Of a stretch of 64,000 nucleotides of DNA, positions 35,290 through 45,800 are shown piece after piece. The stretch is from NCBI RefSeq assembly GCF_963259705.1, contig NC_081850.1, positions 39,765,167 to 39,829,166 on the forward strand. The letters are read 5' to 3'. Both the position numbers and the translations under genes were made by a program. Source of the DNA: Myotis daubentonii (lineage: Eukaryota; Chordata; Mammalia; Chiroptera; Vespertilionidae). The notes beneath the pieces are model-generated. The model did no database searches and was not told the origin of the DNA. It saw only the letters and a program-made list of their open reading frames with translations. Position 1 is the first letter of the stretch. Each line of letters begins with the position of its first letter.

Positions 35290-35640
35290 ATCAGCCAGCA
35301 CTCTGAGGGAGGAAAGTGTAAGCTTTATTTCTCAGATCTGCTAGCCCAGGGGAATTCTGGATCCAAAGCCTGAACTGAACTCGTGGGGAGCCTCTGACCT
35401 ATATATCTCCTCCTGTGGCAGCTCTGCCCAAGTCAGCTGTGGCGGACCCTGGGGTTAGGCTCTGCAGCTCCGCCCAATCAGTCAGAGTGGGGAAGTAAGA
35501 CTGCAGTTCTAACCAGATACCGAACTAGGTTGCAAGCCCTCTCCCATTTTCCTTTTCAAAATGAGAACAGGTGGGCCTCTGCTTCTTGCCAAAATAACCT
35601 AAAGGGTACAGAAATGGCAACACAACAAAAAATAAGCTTG
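35290..35640 (-). mobile_element. Probable antisense LTR fragment
   Basis: In the minus direction a TATA-like element (AGATATATAGG, near 35402-35412) is followed some 80 bp later by a polyadenylation-like AATAAAGCTTACAC (near 35319-35332). That is the spacing of an LTR U3-R region. A CCGCCCAATCAG-like block near 35473-35484 would be a promoter-proximal CCAAT/GC element. I see no clear TG...CA ends or target duplication, so limits and family are unsure. Confidence 0.42.
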
Positions 35641-35699
35641 TGTTGCCCAGTCTAGCAGTACTAATGATCATGTTTTCCATGATTAGTATCTATTAAAAA

Positions 35700-35779
35700 T
35701 GAGGGGAGGGGGGTTAGGGTGGTAATTGGGGGATGAAGACACATATGTAATACCTTAATCAATAAAGAAATAAAAAAAT
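35700..35779 (+). mobile_element. L1 3' end (short)
   Basis: About 80 bp of a bat L1 3' UTR: a G-rich tract, ATGAAGACACATATGTAATA, CCTTAATCAATAAAGAAAT and an A-rich tail. The same end occurs inverted at 41129-41333. Strongly 5'-truncated; the flanks TAAAAATG and AAAAAATG may be a target duplication. Confidence 0.78.
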
Positions 35780-36093
35780 GGAAAGAAGTTACAAGGAGGG
35801 AGGTGGCTCTAGAGGAGATAAAAGAAATTGACTTGTAGCAAGAGATCGGGCAAAGCCCCTACTACAGCCCATTGTGTTTTCATTGCTGAGAGAAAAAAAA
35901 TCTATAAAAAATAAGACATTAAGACATCAATAAAAAATGCTCTGGTTTTGTTTCTCTTCCTGTTTCTACAAAAAAAAAAAATGGTTCCTGTTAACAAATT
36001 GAGCCTGGGTTTGTACTCCTAATGATGACTCTCACATTTCACTGCTGAGTAGGAATAATACGAATGTGTGAGTCCACACTTATTAAGCACTGG

Positions 36094-37095
36094 GATGATT
36101 AATTTTATGTCTCTACTTGGACAGACACAGTATCTAGATATTTGATCAAACATTATTCTGGATGTTTCTGTGAGGGGCTTGGGGGTGAGATTTGCATTGA
36201 AATTGGTGGACTTTCAGTAGAGCAGATCGCTCTCCATACAGTGGGTGCGCCTCATCCACTCAGTTGAAGGACTGGCTAGAACAGTGGTCAGCAAACCGTG
36301 GCTTGAAAGCCACATGTGGCTCTTCAGCCCCTTGAGTGTGGCTCTTCCACAAAATACCACATGCGGGCGCGCACATAAAGTGCGATTGAAACCTTGTGGC
36401 CCATGCACAGAAGTCGGTTTTCAGCCTGGGCGAGTCTATTTTGAAGAAGTGGCGTTAGACGAAGTGGGGGTGTCGGTTGGTTGGGCGCGGGGAGATGCAG
36501 CGCAGGCGGGCCGCGGGATACGCAACGCGGGGGAGGTACATTGTTTTGAGGTACATTCGCTGAGGCCGACCCCTTCCAACTCTCCCATCCACACTCATCT
36601 ATCTGAAACAAGTATACAAGACGAGTGTGGATGGGAGAGTTGGAAGGGGTCGACCTCAGCGAACGTACCTCAATCAGATTGAGGACGTTTTTAGCAAAGG
36701 CCAGCTTAGGAGTACCCTAATTAAGTTAATAACAATGTACCTAACTATATAGTTTAAGTTTAAAAAATTTGGCTCTCAAAAGAAATTTCAATCGTTGTAC
36801 TGTTGATATTTGGCTCTATTGACTAATGAGTTTGCCGACCACTGGGCTAGAATAAAAGACTGACCTCCTCTGAGCAAATGGGAATTCTGCCAGCCTATAG
36901 CCTTCAGATTTAAACTGCAATATTGGCTCTTGGCTAATTCCTGGGTCTCCAGCCTGCTGGCAAACTGCAAATTTTAGACTTGCTGGCCTTCATAATCATG
37001 TGAACAAATTCCTTAAAATCCATCTCAATTGTCTCTCTCTTTCTCTGTCTCTCCTCCTTCCCTCCATCCCTCCCTGGAGAACCTTGACTAATGCA
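36094..37095 (+). mobile_element. ERVL LTR (MLT2-like), split by hAT
   Basis: The left part (36094-36281) reads GATTAATTTTATGTCTCTAC, GATCAAACATTATTCTGGAT, TGTTTCTGTGAGGGGCTTGG and CTCATCCACTCAGTTGAAGG. The right part (from 36853) continues AAAAGACTGACCTCCTCTGA, CTGGGTCTCCAGCCTGCTGG, CATAATCATGTGAACAAATT and ends GGAGAACCTTGACTAATGCA. This is the order of an ERVL-class solo LTR of the MLT2 kind. The hAT at 36282 sits in the middle with its own duplication. Confidence 0.75.
36282..36844 (-). mobile_element. Non-autonomous hAT, family A, with internal fold-back
   Basis: A 563-bp hAT with termini CAGTGGTCAGCAAACC and GTTTGCCGACCACTG and a perfect 8-bp duplication GGCTAGAA (36274-36281 and 36845-36852). 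It runs opposite to its relatives at 11299 and 58541. Both ends match the 58541 copy, but the centre differs. It contains a CpG-rich block (about 36365-36540) and a near-perfect inverted repeat with 52-bp arms (36548-36599 and 36620-36671, 3 mismatches) around a 20-base loop. The right arm and loop match the 58541 copy; the left arm is the extra inverted copy. No transposase domain is recognisable. Confidence 0.93.
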
Positions 37096-38094
37096 GGTAC
37101 CTTTTATGTACAAGTCACTTTCACTTTAAAATTCACTAATTCATGTTTTAGCAAATGTTAACTGAGCACCTACTATGTACTAGACATTGTTCTATGTGTT
37201 GGGTGTTTACAAGAAAGAAAAAAACTTAAGTCCCTGCCCTCAACAAAACTTATCTTACAAAAACCTCACAGTTACCCCTATTACTCATGTGACAAAACTT
37301 ACATGAGAGTAATAACTTGACTTAGGTCTATAGTCACTAAATGGCTGGGCTTCCAAAACTCACACTGTGATGTTTAACCGTGGAGTCTTTTGACTACACT
37401 GCTTCTCTTGGAGGACTTGAACAAAAGAAATCCATAGGTCTATTGCCACACTCATTTCAAACTTCCCCTTAACTGTATCCATGATTGAACCTTTGGAGTA
37501 TTTGATAACTAATATTCCCTGTCCTTGACCTCATTTGTGATAAAGATGCTAGTATAGAGGTAAAAGGGGGAATGATACAAGATTATACAAGACATTAATC
37601 CACTCTGACTGTGTCCATCAGTCCCTAGAAACCTGTGAGTGAGGAATACCCTCTGTGGCTATTTATCCACGAAGAAAAGGAAGAATTTGAGTCAAGTGTT
37701 CTTAAGAGCTACTGCAACCTCACAATTAATTTATAGTTTCAAATCCTAGCAATGCTCCTATGCCACATTTAATTATTCTCTCTTCACAGTCTTTGACTCA
37801 AGACAAAACCATGAAAACCATAACCTGAGAATTCAACTCGTGCTTTTTCATTTGTCCTGTCCTTTGGTCAATTTACCACACTAATCAATGTGCCCGTTCC
37901 ATCAAAAATCACCTGTTAAAGATTAAAAACTCTATTCAACAGAAAAGATGTTAAAGAAAATGCAAAACAACAACAACAAAAAAAAAAACACAACACACAC
38001 ACACACATTTCACCATGGGTTTCATCATGGTGGTATTCCAAGAAACTTTATCCTATGAATCTTATAAATTAATATTGGTCAGAGCCTCTGAAAC
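37096..38094. other. Mostly unassigned; possible old LINE
   Basis: At 37150-37260 AACTGAGCACCTACTATGTA, AGACATTGTTCTATGTG and CCCTGCCCTCAACAAAACTT look like an ancient L2/CR1-type fragment. An A-run and (CA)n lie at 37980-38008. The rest is unassigned. Confidence 0.45.
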
Positions 38095-38560
38095 CTTCAG
38101 GGAAGTGTTCAGAAACTTCTGAAATCCCATCTCTTCTATAAAGCCTTCCTGCACACAAATGTATTTGCATTTTATGCAGATGTAATTGGGACATGCTACA
38201 GAGTAGAGCATGCGCTCCGGCGTGGAGCCCAAAAATGCACTAACTAAGATAAGCAATGCCCTGTTCCCTGATTTCTTCTTCTTAACCTTTGTTTATTTAC
38301 CTCATGTTTTATAGCCATCTATTCTATTGTCTGTCTCCTGATCATGTGTCCACATAAATGGCCTTTGACTCTCAACTCCAAAAATGTAAATCCTCACCCC
38401 ATGGAGAAAGACACTGACTATCCAGTCTATTGACTATGTATTCTATCCGGACACATTTTTCAAAGTCTAGTTCAAGTCCTAGATTGGAATAGGTTCTTCT
38501 TCTGACAACTCTAGCTCAAACATAATGTCTATTCTCTCTGAACACTTACCTACAACTTCT
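38095..38560 (+). mobile_element. L2 LINE 3' remnant(s)
   Basis: Ancient L2 phrases: CATCTCTTCTATAAAGCCTT, CCTGATTTCTTC, TTGTCTGTCTCCTGATCATG, then again a CCTAGATTGGAATAGGTTCT, CTTCTGACAACTC portion. The order suggests one or two worn L2 3' ends. Limits are approximate. Confidence 0.5.
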
Positions 38561-39377
38561 GCCATTTGTGTGAGTCACTCTGGCTCTTCATTATGTTTGT
38601 GAAGACTCCAGAATGGAAATCCAGGCTATGTGTGGCCACTGAGTATTTTAGTGAGGCTACGGGATTTGCCCAGCCCGGGATCTAGATAAGTGAATATTTG
38701 AGAAAGTTCAGGGGGAAAAAATTCATGCTAAGAGAAGAGAGAATTGAAGTACATACTTTGGTTTAATGTTAGTGGGTTCTTACTAAAGGAAGAGATAATT
38801 ATATCTTGATGTCTGACCCTCAAATTATTCACAGCACCGTCTTCAAGGATCTGTTCCTGGGTCCTAAGATGGGTAATAGGGCTATAATAAACCTGACATA
38901 AAAACGTTAGAGCTGTGTTCTCTATTTGATTAGAGATTTTAAGTGCAGATGGCAGTGCTTTGCAGCAGAGGGTAACAAAAATAGGCAGCCATGTTCCCCA
39001 CACCTATAACCTGAATTTCACAGTGGTCAGCTAGAAACAACAGAGGGTTAACAACCAGGTATTCCCAGGTGTGGGTACTGTCCAGGTGAGGAGCTCAGGC
39101 TAGTAGCAATCTTCAGTGTTGTGACTTCAGACGTGCTCAACAAGTTCTTGCACAACTTTCCTCATGTTAAGATGGAACCACAGAAGGGAGCATTGTGAGA
39201 AATCCTTCAGTAACCTGGTAGGTTAGGGATGCCTTCTCAGGGGCTAAACCTTTCTAATGATGCAGTCTGAGGAGGAAGAAGGTAAAGGAGCCATACAGAA
39301 TAGTTTTGTTTTCCAATGCTGTTACCCTCTCAGCCAGGTCAGTGACATATTTATTGTTCTTTATTTTTATTTTAGTA
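38561..39377. other. Unassigned intergenic DNA
   Basis: No repeat or gene recognised before the Helitron at 39378. Confidence 0.42.
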
Positions 39378-39798
39378 CTAGTGGCCCGGTGCACGGATTT
39401 GTGCACATTGAAAGGAAATTAATTAGAAGGTGGCCTGCAGGGCAGGACTGGGCTAGACGGGCCAGACATGCCCTGGAGCCAACCTCCTGCAGTCCCGCCC
39501 TGGTCGGCTGCACCTGGGGCAATGCCACAGCTTGAAAGGTATCTGCGGAGTGAGTGGAGTCCCTCAGGCAGGTGGGTTCACTCAGCCTGTCCTGCGGGGA
39601 TCCAGCTGAAACTGGTTCTCTGGCAACTCCCAGGAAGTCCCGGAGTGCTAGAGGGCACTCTGCAAAGTTCTGCCACTGCCAAGTCACTGCAGCTCGACAG
39701 TTCCTGCTTTGAGCGTCTGCCCCCTGGTGGTCAGTGTGCATCATAGGTACCAGCCGGTCAGACAGTTGGACAGTCGCTTAGCCTTTTATATAGAGAGA
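39378..39798 (-). mobile_element. HeliBat-type Helitron
   Basis: A 421-bp minus-strand Helitron. In its own direction it starts TCTCTATATAAAAGGCTAAG and ends CACCGGGCCACTAG, lying between A (39377, plus strand) and T (39799). The CCCCCTGGTGGTCAGTG block common to these elements is near 39720. Two overlapping open frames in it are low-value by-products of the GC-rich text. Confidence 0.94.
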
Positions 39799-40600
39799 TA
39801 TTCAGAAGCATTTTTAATTGCAAACTCCCTGAGGGTATATACTATACTATATAGGCTTTTAGCATCCGCCACTCTACACAGTACTGGCATTACTGATTAA
39901 ATTGAATTAAGAATTTTTTATTACAACAGTGAGAACAGCTGAGTTTTTTCTGCTTATCTGGCTCAAATATTGGCTTTCACTGTTGCTGCTTTTGCATCTA
40001 GAGGATGTGTAAGATGTGTGAGAAAATAAGCAATTGGCAGAAAATTAATAGAGCGGACAAAGCTAAGGAAAATTAGTTGGACATCTTATGCAAAGCCTGT
40101 TTTTTTGGCTGTTGTTCAACTCCATTTACTATTTTTGCTCGTATTCATTTGGGACTAAAATGTGTGTTTTCTCATTTTAGGAATAGGAAACCAAGAGTGA
40201 ACAGAGGGATTGTTTGAGCCATGACAAATATCTTTTCCAAAGAAGATTATAGATGTCACATACAAATTAGATTTGAAGGGGAAAGTGAAGGGAAAGGAAT
40301 TAGGAATTATGTTCTGAAATTGGGGAAAGAAAAGATAAATTAAATAATGGGGAAGAGAGTAGCTAAATGCTGAATCTATAAACTCTGACCAGGCTTACTT
40401 ACATTTCACATTCCTGACATTATAAATGAAAGACACCAACACCTGGGTGGGAAAAGGTGTGTGAAAAGTTAGACCACAATATTTTAGAACAAAACTGTGA
40501 TGCAACAGAGAACGTAATGTGCCTCTTGAAAGTGTACTTAATCCTAACTAGTTTGGAAACTGAGAGAAGAAAAAGGTTAGTACACTTAAAAGCAGATCTG
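39799..40600. other. Unassigned AT-rich DNA
   Basis: No repeat or gene recognised between the Helitron and the next VES. Confidence 0.42.
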
Positions 40601-40601
40601 G

Positions 40602-40790
40602 TACCCCTAGCTGGTTTAGTTCAGTGGACAGAGTGTCTGCCTGTGGACCAAAGGGTCTCCAGTTTGATTCCGTCCTGGCCCAGGTGCTGGTCAGGGCCCA
40701 CGCAGGAGGCAACCAATTGATGTGTTTCTAAAAAAAGAAAAAAAATCAATGAAAAGACATCCTTGGGTGAGGATTAAAAAATAATAATAA
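40602..40790 (+). mobile_element. VES SINE (short body)
   Basis: Plus-strand VES: CCCTAGCTGGTTTAGTTCAG head, B-box-like AGTTTGATTCC, CGCAGGAGGCAACCAATTGA and CCTTGGGTGAGGATTAAAAA end with an AATAAT tail. The CT-rich body is deleted. A Helitron starts exactly at the tail's last A. Confidence 0.9.
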
Positions 40791-41062
40791 TCCTACGTAA
40801 TAAAACTCTAATATGCAAATTGACCAAACTGCAGAACTACTGGTCACTATGATGCACACTGACCACCAGGGGGCAGATGCTCAACGCAGGAGCTGTTCCC
40901 TGGTGGTCAGTGCACTCCCACAGGGGGAGTGCCACTGAGCCAGAAACCAGGCTCACGGCTGGCAAGTGCAGCAGTGGTGGCAGGAGCCTCTACTGCAGGC
41001 GGGTGGTAAGAAGTGAGGGGTCCTGGACTGTGAGAGCCCTGGACTGCGAGAGAGATGTCTGA

Positions 41063-41371
41063 CTTCCGCATTTCCTTTCCAAAGTCCACATATTTTCATC
41101 ACATTAAATATAACAGCTTTATATTTTTTAAAAAAATTATTTATTTATTTTAAATTCTTTATTAGTTAAGGTATTACAAATGTGTCCTCATCCCCCCCCC
41201 TCCATTAAACCCCCATCCTCCCCACCTCCCCTCATGCTCTCATCCCCCTGTTTCCATGTCCATTGGTTTGGCTTATATGCATGCATACAAGTCCTTTGGC
41301 TGATCTCTTCCCCTTGCCTCCTCCCTCCCCTACTAACAGCTTTATATTTTTAAAGTCTGACTATATATCAT
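41063..41371 (+). repeat. 86-bp copied segment (copy 1, split by L1)
   Basis: Consists of 41063-41128 plus 41352-41371, from CTTCCGCATTTCC to CTGACTATATATCAT. The partner at 42808-42893 is in the same direction 1.4 kb away and is not in a Helitron. The similarity ends at both sides within a few bases, where Helitron sequence takes over here and ordinary DNA there. Confidence 0.93.
41129..41333 (-). mobile_element. L1 3' end nested in Helitron
   Basis: Minus-strand, 205-bp truncated L1 3' UTR with the inverted end ATTCTTTATTAGTTAAGGTA, a C-rich tract and TCCATTGGTTTGGCTTATAT. The 18-bp target duplication TAACAGCTTTATATTTTT stands at 41111-41128 and 41334-41351. The unsplit form of the target is visible at 42853-42873. 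Confidence 0.93.
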
Positions 41372-41505
41372 GTAAGCCAGCAGGTGGACATCCCCCGAGG
41401 GGTCCCGGACTGTGAGAGGATGCAGGCTGGGTTGAGGGAACCCTCCCTCCCCCCAGTGCATGAATGTCATACACCAGCCTCTAGTAATAAATACCTAAAG
41501 CAGGG

Positions 41506-42050
41506 CTGGTAAATTATAGCTCATGGGCCAAAGTTGGCCCACCACCTGTTTTTAAAGGCCCACAAACCTAGGAGTGGATTTTACATTTTTAAATAGCTGG
41601 AAAAAAATGTTTTGTGATACATGGAATTATATGAACTTTAATTTTTTTTATTAGATATACTTTTCTTGATTTTAGAGAGGAAGGGCGAGGGAGAGAGAGA
41701 TAGAAACATCAATGATGAGAGAGAATTATTGATAGAATGCCTCCTGCACACCCCACACTGGGGATGAGCCTGCAACCCGGGCATGTGCCCTGACTGGGAA
41801 TCTACCCGTGACCTCTTGGTTCATAGGTCGACACTCAACCACTGAGCCACACTGGCCAGACAATGAACTTCAAATTTCAATACCATAAATAAAAATGTAT
41901 AAGAACACAGAAATACTTGTTTATTTACATATTACCTATGGATGCTTTTGAGCTTTAACAGCAGAGTTGAGTAATTGTGATAGAGACTATAGAATGCACA
42001 AAGCAACAAATATTCACTATCTGGTTCTTTAGAAAGGTGGCCAACTCTTA
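41506..42050 (+). mobile_element. Old mammalian hAT (Charlie-like), split by VES
   Basis: Left end CAGGGCTGGTAAATTATAGC with CATGGGCCAAAGTTGGCCCA and CACCTGTTTTTAAAGGCC. After the VES it continues TATTACCTATGGATGCTTTT, GCAGAGTTGAGTAATTGTGA, AGAGACTATAGAATGCACAA and AATATTCACTATCTGGTTCT. This is the order of a mammal-wide non-autonomous hAT. The right terminus is eroded and no target duplication is clear. Confidence 0.72.
41641..41862 (-). mobile_element. VES SINE nested in old hAT
   Basis: Minus-strand VES with inverted body (GAGAGGAAGGGCGAGGGAG) and inverted head (CCACTGAGCCACACTGGCC). The duplication ATGAACTT is at 41631-41638 and 41863-41870. It interrupts the old hAT at 41506. Confidence 0.93.
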
Positions 42051-42580
42051 CTTTTAGATCATTCCATTAGATGGTAAGTTTGCTTGATTTTATATCCTTA
42101 ATTTTCATCTTTAACCTGGTGTGGGTTTCACTCACCCGTACTTTGTTGAATATGGGTGAGTCCAGGAGGGTCTTATTCCAGTAGACTATATAACAGGTGG
42201 TTCCAAGTTATAGTCATGCCTGCTGCTACATGTGTATTTGCCCTTCAAAGAAAACTCAGACCCGCGCAGGCTAAGAAGATCATTTTATAGTGGTTTGTCT
42301 TAATTCACTGAGTATACAAATTACCATGTGTCATGTCATCATGCATTTTTTTAAATGGTACAAAAGAGCATGGCTTATTTTGATACTGATCTTAAATAAC
42401 CATGTTGTCAAACAAAACTGTCCCACGAATCTGTTTAATGAGATAATTATGTCATTACTTTTGAGAAATAACTACAACATCTTTTCAGGATGCAACAGAC
42501 CTTTGGAACAAGAGATCAGGCATGGACATAACTCATAAGATGAATTAGTAAGATCAGTGACAACGGAGATCATTGATATC
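42051..42580. other. Unassigned DNA
   Basis: No repeat or gene recognised between the old hAT and the SPIN-like element. Confidence 0.42.
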
Positions 42581-42588
42581 CTTTAAAT

Positions 42589-42789
42589 CAGCGGTTCTCA
42601 ACCTGTGGGTCGCGACTCCTTTGGCGGTCCAACGACCCTTTCACAGGGGTCGTCTGCATATCAGATATTTACATTACGATTCATAACAGTAGCAACATTA
42701 CAGTTATGAAGTAGCAACAAAAATAATTTTATGGTTGGGTCACAACATGAGGAACTGTATGTAAAGGGCCAGAAGGTTGAGAACCACTG
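42589..42789 (-). mobile_element. SPIN-like non-autonomous hAT, family B (short form)
   Basis: A 201-bp copy of the family at 13009, in the opposite direction, with termini CAGCGGTTCTCAACCTGTGG and GGTTGAGAACCACTG and a perfect 8-bp duplication CTTTAAAT (42581-42588 and 42790-42797). It is colinear with the long form up to CAGATATTTACATTACGATT but lacks about 90 bp between that block and the GGGTCGCGACC end. Confidence 0.94.
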
Positions 42790-42807
42790 CTTTAAATGAT
42801 GTTTAAA

Positions 42808-42893
42808 CTTCCGCATTTCCCTTCCAAAGTCCACATATTTTCATCACATTAAATATAACAGCTTTATATTTTTAAAGTCTGACTGTATATCAT
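42808..42893 (+). repeat. 86-bp copied segment (copy 2, likely source)
   Basis: The uninterrupted counterpart of the segment inside the Helitron at 40791, beginning 10 bp after the SPIN-like element's right duplication. Its own flanks look like ordinary unique DNA, so it is the probable donor. Confidence 0.9.
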
Positions 42894-45800
42894 TGAGATC
42901 TTTCTGCTACTCTTGCCTTTCAATATGATGGGGTTTTTATATAATATTCTTGCTCGTGCTTTGCTTCTTACAGATTCCTTTTATTTCCTATTTACTTAGG
43001 TATTTCCCGGGAGCTTTCTTTTTCCACTTGCAAAACTGAAATAATAGTAAACATTAATGATAATCATTGCTCCTGGCACCATTTACCTAATTCAAAGAAA
43101 ATACCCAGTTGTATTTGTTAAAATTCAGGCCTCCAAACAAAAACTCTAGAAAGAATTTCAGAATTTTTTATTAAATAAAAAAAAATTAAACACTCTTGAT
43201 GGGGAACTGCAATATTAGACTAGATACCCAGTCTTCCCACACTTAAGTCCCAAATATCCAAATTATTAAATTATGGAAATGAAAAGCTAGATATGGCTTT
43301 TACAAATTATTCATTCAGCTAGAGCTAAGAAACATTTATTTCAATTTACTGTGAACATTGCTTCTTAAAATAAGAAAAGAAAAACTAACTTTAATGAAAT
43401 TTGGCCCAGTGTCTATCATATCATAGGCATCCAAGATATGTTTTTTGAATGAGCACAAGTAATTATAATGAATTGTTATTAGTGATACATTAGCTATCCA
43501 AAGCCTGTTTCTGTTTTCTGAGAGATACCCAGCCAGGTGTTCTCAAAGATTACACCTGCCAAATCTTCCTCAAAGCTAATGTTGTTTCATTAGACACATT
43601 AGTCCGGGAATATTGGAAGCTACAATTTCAAATGTCTGGCCAAAGAGTCAGCTCAGATTTGCTCATTGCCTAAGCAGGAAAAGAAACTGGACCTTCGGGA
43701 AAAGGTCTGGGTCCATGAAGTCACCAAAGTAACCACTTCTGTTCCAGAGAAGTTAAATATATACATAACCATAGTAAAGCAACCAGTGGCAAGTTAGCAA
43801 GTAACCTGAGATGGGTAGTGCAGGACACAAGGACCACAGTATGTTAATCCTGAGCCGGCAGCAGAAAACAAGGCAGCCATGACGAACTCGCCATGATTTC
43901 ACACACCACTTAGAGAAAAACCTACTCTGGAAAATACAGCCTATTTTAAAGGCATTTTGCCTCATAGGCCACAGTTGATTGGCCTGGGGATGAATATCTG
44001 ACTCATACAGATGGTTCATATCTGTTCAGATGTGAGGAACTGGGACGCTGAGTTGATTATTTTGCTTTTTGTTTTTGTTTATTGGGCTGCCCAGAATATC
44101 AATACCCTTCTTCGATTTGAGAAATCTCCCACCTTATAAAATGTGGCAGGAGGCATAGTCCCTTCCCTTACAGAGCCGGAAAGTGTCTCATACTTGTTCT
44201 CCCAGCCCCCTTTGCAGCCAAGGAACTAACGTATCACTTAGGTTTAACCAATCGGAAATACCTGCTCTGGACTATGAATTGGAAACTACAGATGCACAGC
44301 TGTAAGGACACTAAAGAATCTTGCTTCAAGGAAACCAGGGTGGGTAGCAGTGGAAGTATCTGAATCCAGTGACCCAGCTTCAGTGGCCTAAGTCAAGTAC
44401 TCAGCAGGTTAAGTACTAGTCAAGTCTAGTTAGTACTCAGCAGCAGTGGTATCCTCACAGGACCAGTTCTGTGGTATGTTCATTGTCTGTGTTTCTGGCT
44501 GTGAAGTCTCCTTTCTTCTCTGTCCATTTTCCATCCCAATAATTCTGGTGAGCTCTCCAATACCCTCCATTAAGCTTCTTTACTGCTAAAGTTACCCATG
44601 GTGGTTTCTGTGGCTCACAAACCAAGAAGAGTGACTGGCATACAAAGTCCATGTCAGTTGGCTGCTAGCATGAGGCCATAAGATAGGGGAAATATGGGAG
44701 CTGAAGCTGCCATTTGGAGATGGCCATTGCAGGCCATTCCAGTAGCAGAAAATAGTCTGTAGATGCATCAAGAAAAGCAGACACCAAATACAATGAGGCT
44801 TTGGGAAGAAAAAGTAAGAGTTTGCATCCTGATCTAATACTTCTGAGTCCCAGTCCCTACCTCAAAAACAGTCTCTACTTCATTTCCTACCTGTGGGATC
44901 GCCCTGAAATTCTTTGATGTATCCTATGAATCCTTCATTGTTTAAACTTAATTCATTTTATAAGAAATTCATTTTTTTGATGAAACCAAATATGTTCTTA
45001 TTAAGTCATCCAGAGAAGCAACAAATCATAATTATCTAGAAATATGCAAAACAGCATTACTGGGACACACAGGGACTTTGGAGACAAGCCATGAGAGGAC
45101 TGTCTCTCCCTATATACTCATAACCGTTAGTGATGACTCTACCTTCAGTTCCTGCGTGGTACAAACATCAAATGTATGTACTGTTGTGTAGAAACTTATT
45201 AATTAGCAAGTTACTTATACACCTCAGTGCATATGAAAATCACTGAGGTCATATCTATGATTGGCCAATATAATAGAGATTTATCTAAAATGTTAAATAT
45301 AGGCTGAGAGCTGAGAACAAAAACAAAAACAATTATAATATCACATAAGAACCATCTGTCAAGACAGACCCTGATTGCAGAGAAGATGGTGGGAAGGTCT
45401 GATAACAGATGGAGAATTAGATCTACCCTGGGAGAAGCGGTGGACAGCTGGCTCTGAGAGTCCAGGCTTCTGGCCATCCACTCACACCTCACAACTACAT
45501 CATGACCACTCCCAAATGTGGATGAAAAACTCTGAGCAAGCCACCCCCAGATGGGCGCACTGCAGTTTGGAATCCCGTTGGGGACAGCACCACAGTCCCC
45601 TCATTGCCGGGAAACACAGCAAGTGTTCAGTTCTGTCCTCTCCCAGGGAGGGTGTCAGAAACCAGACAGGTCATCTGCTCTTCCCCTTGGTCTCCTGACC
45701 CTTTTCCTCTACCTTTTCCTTCCCTCCCCGCCCCCACCGCCAGATTAACCAGGTTGGGAAACAATGAGAATCCTTTAGAGAAACCACTTTGCCTCTGTTC

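Larger units (their letters stand above)
40791..41484 (+). mobile_element. HeliBat-type Helitron with captured host DNA and nested L1
   Basis: Starts TCCTACGTAATAAAACTC and ends CACCAGCCTCTAG, between A (40790) and T (41485). Its two outer parts match other Helitrons here, for example the minus-strand one at 60130 (GGATGTCTGAC on one side of the break, GGTGGACATCCCCC on the other). Where that relative has about 23 bp, this copy carries 86 bp nearly identical to 42808-42893 (2 mismatches), interrupted later by an L1 end at 41129-41333. Removing both restores a standard non-autonomous Helitron of about 400 bp. Confidence 0.92.

Noticed and set aside
36245..36682. 145-codon plus-strand frame
   Set aside because: It starts outside the hAT and crosses its fold-back; no transposase motif such as a BED finger or DDE residues is visible.
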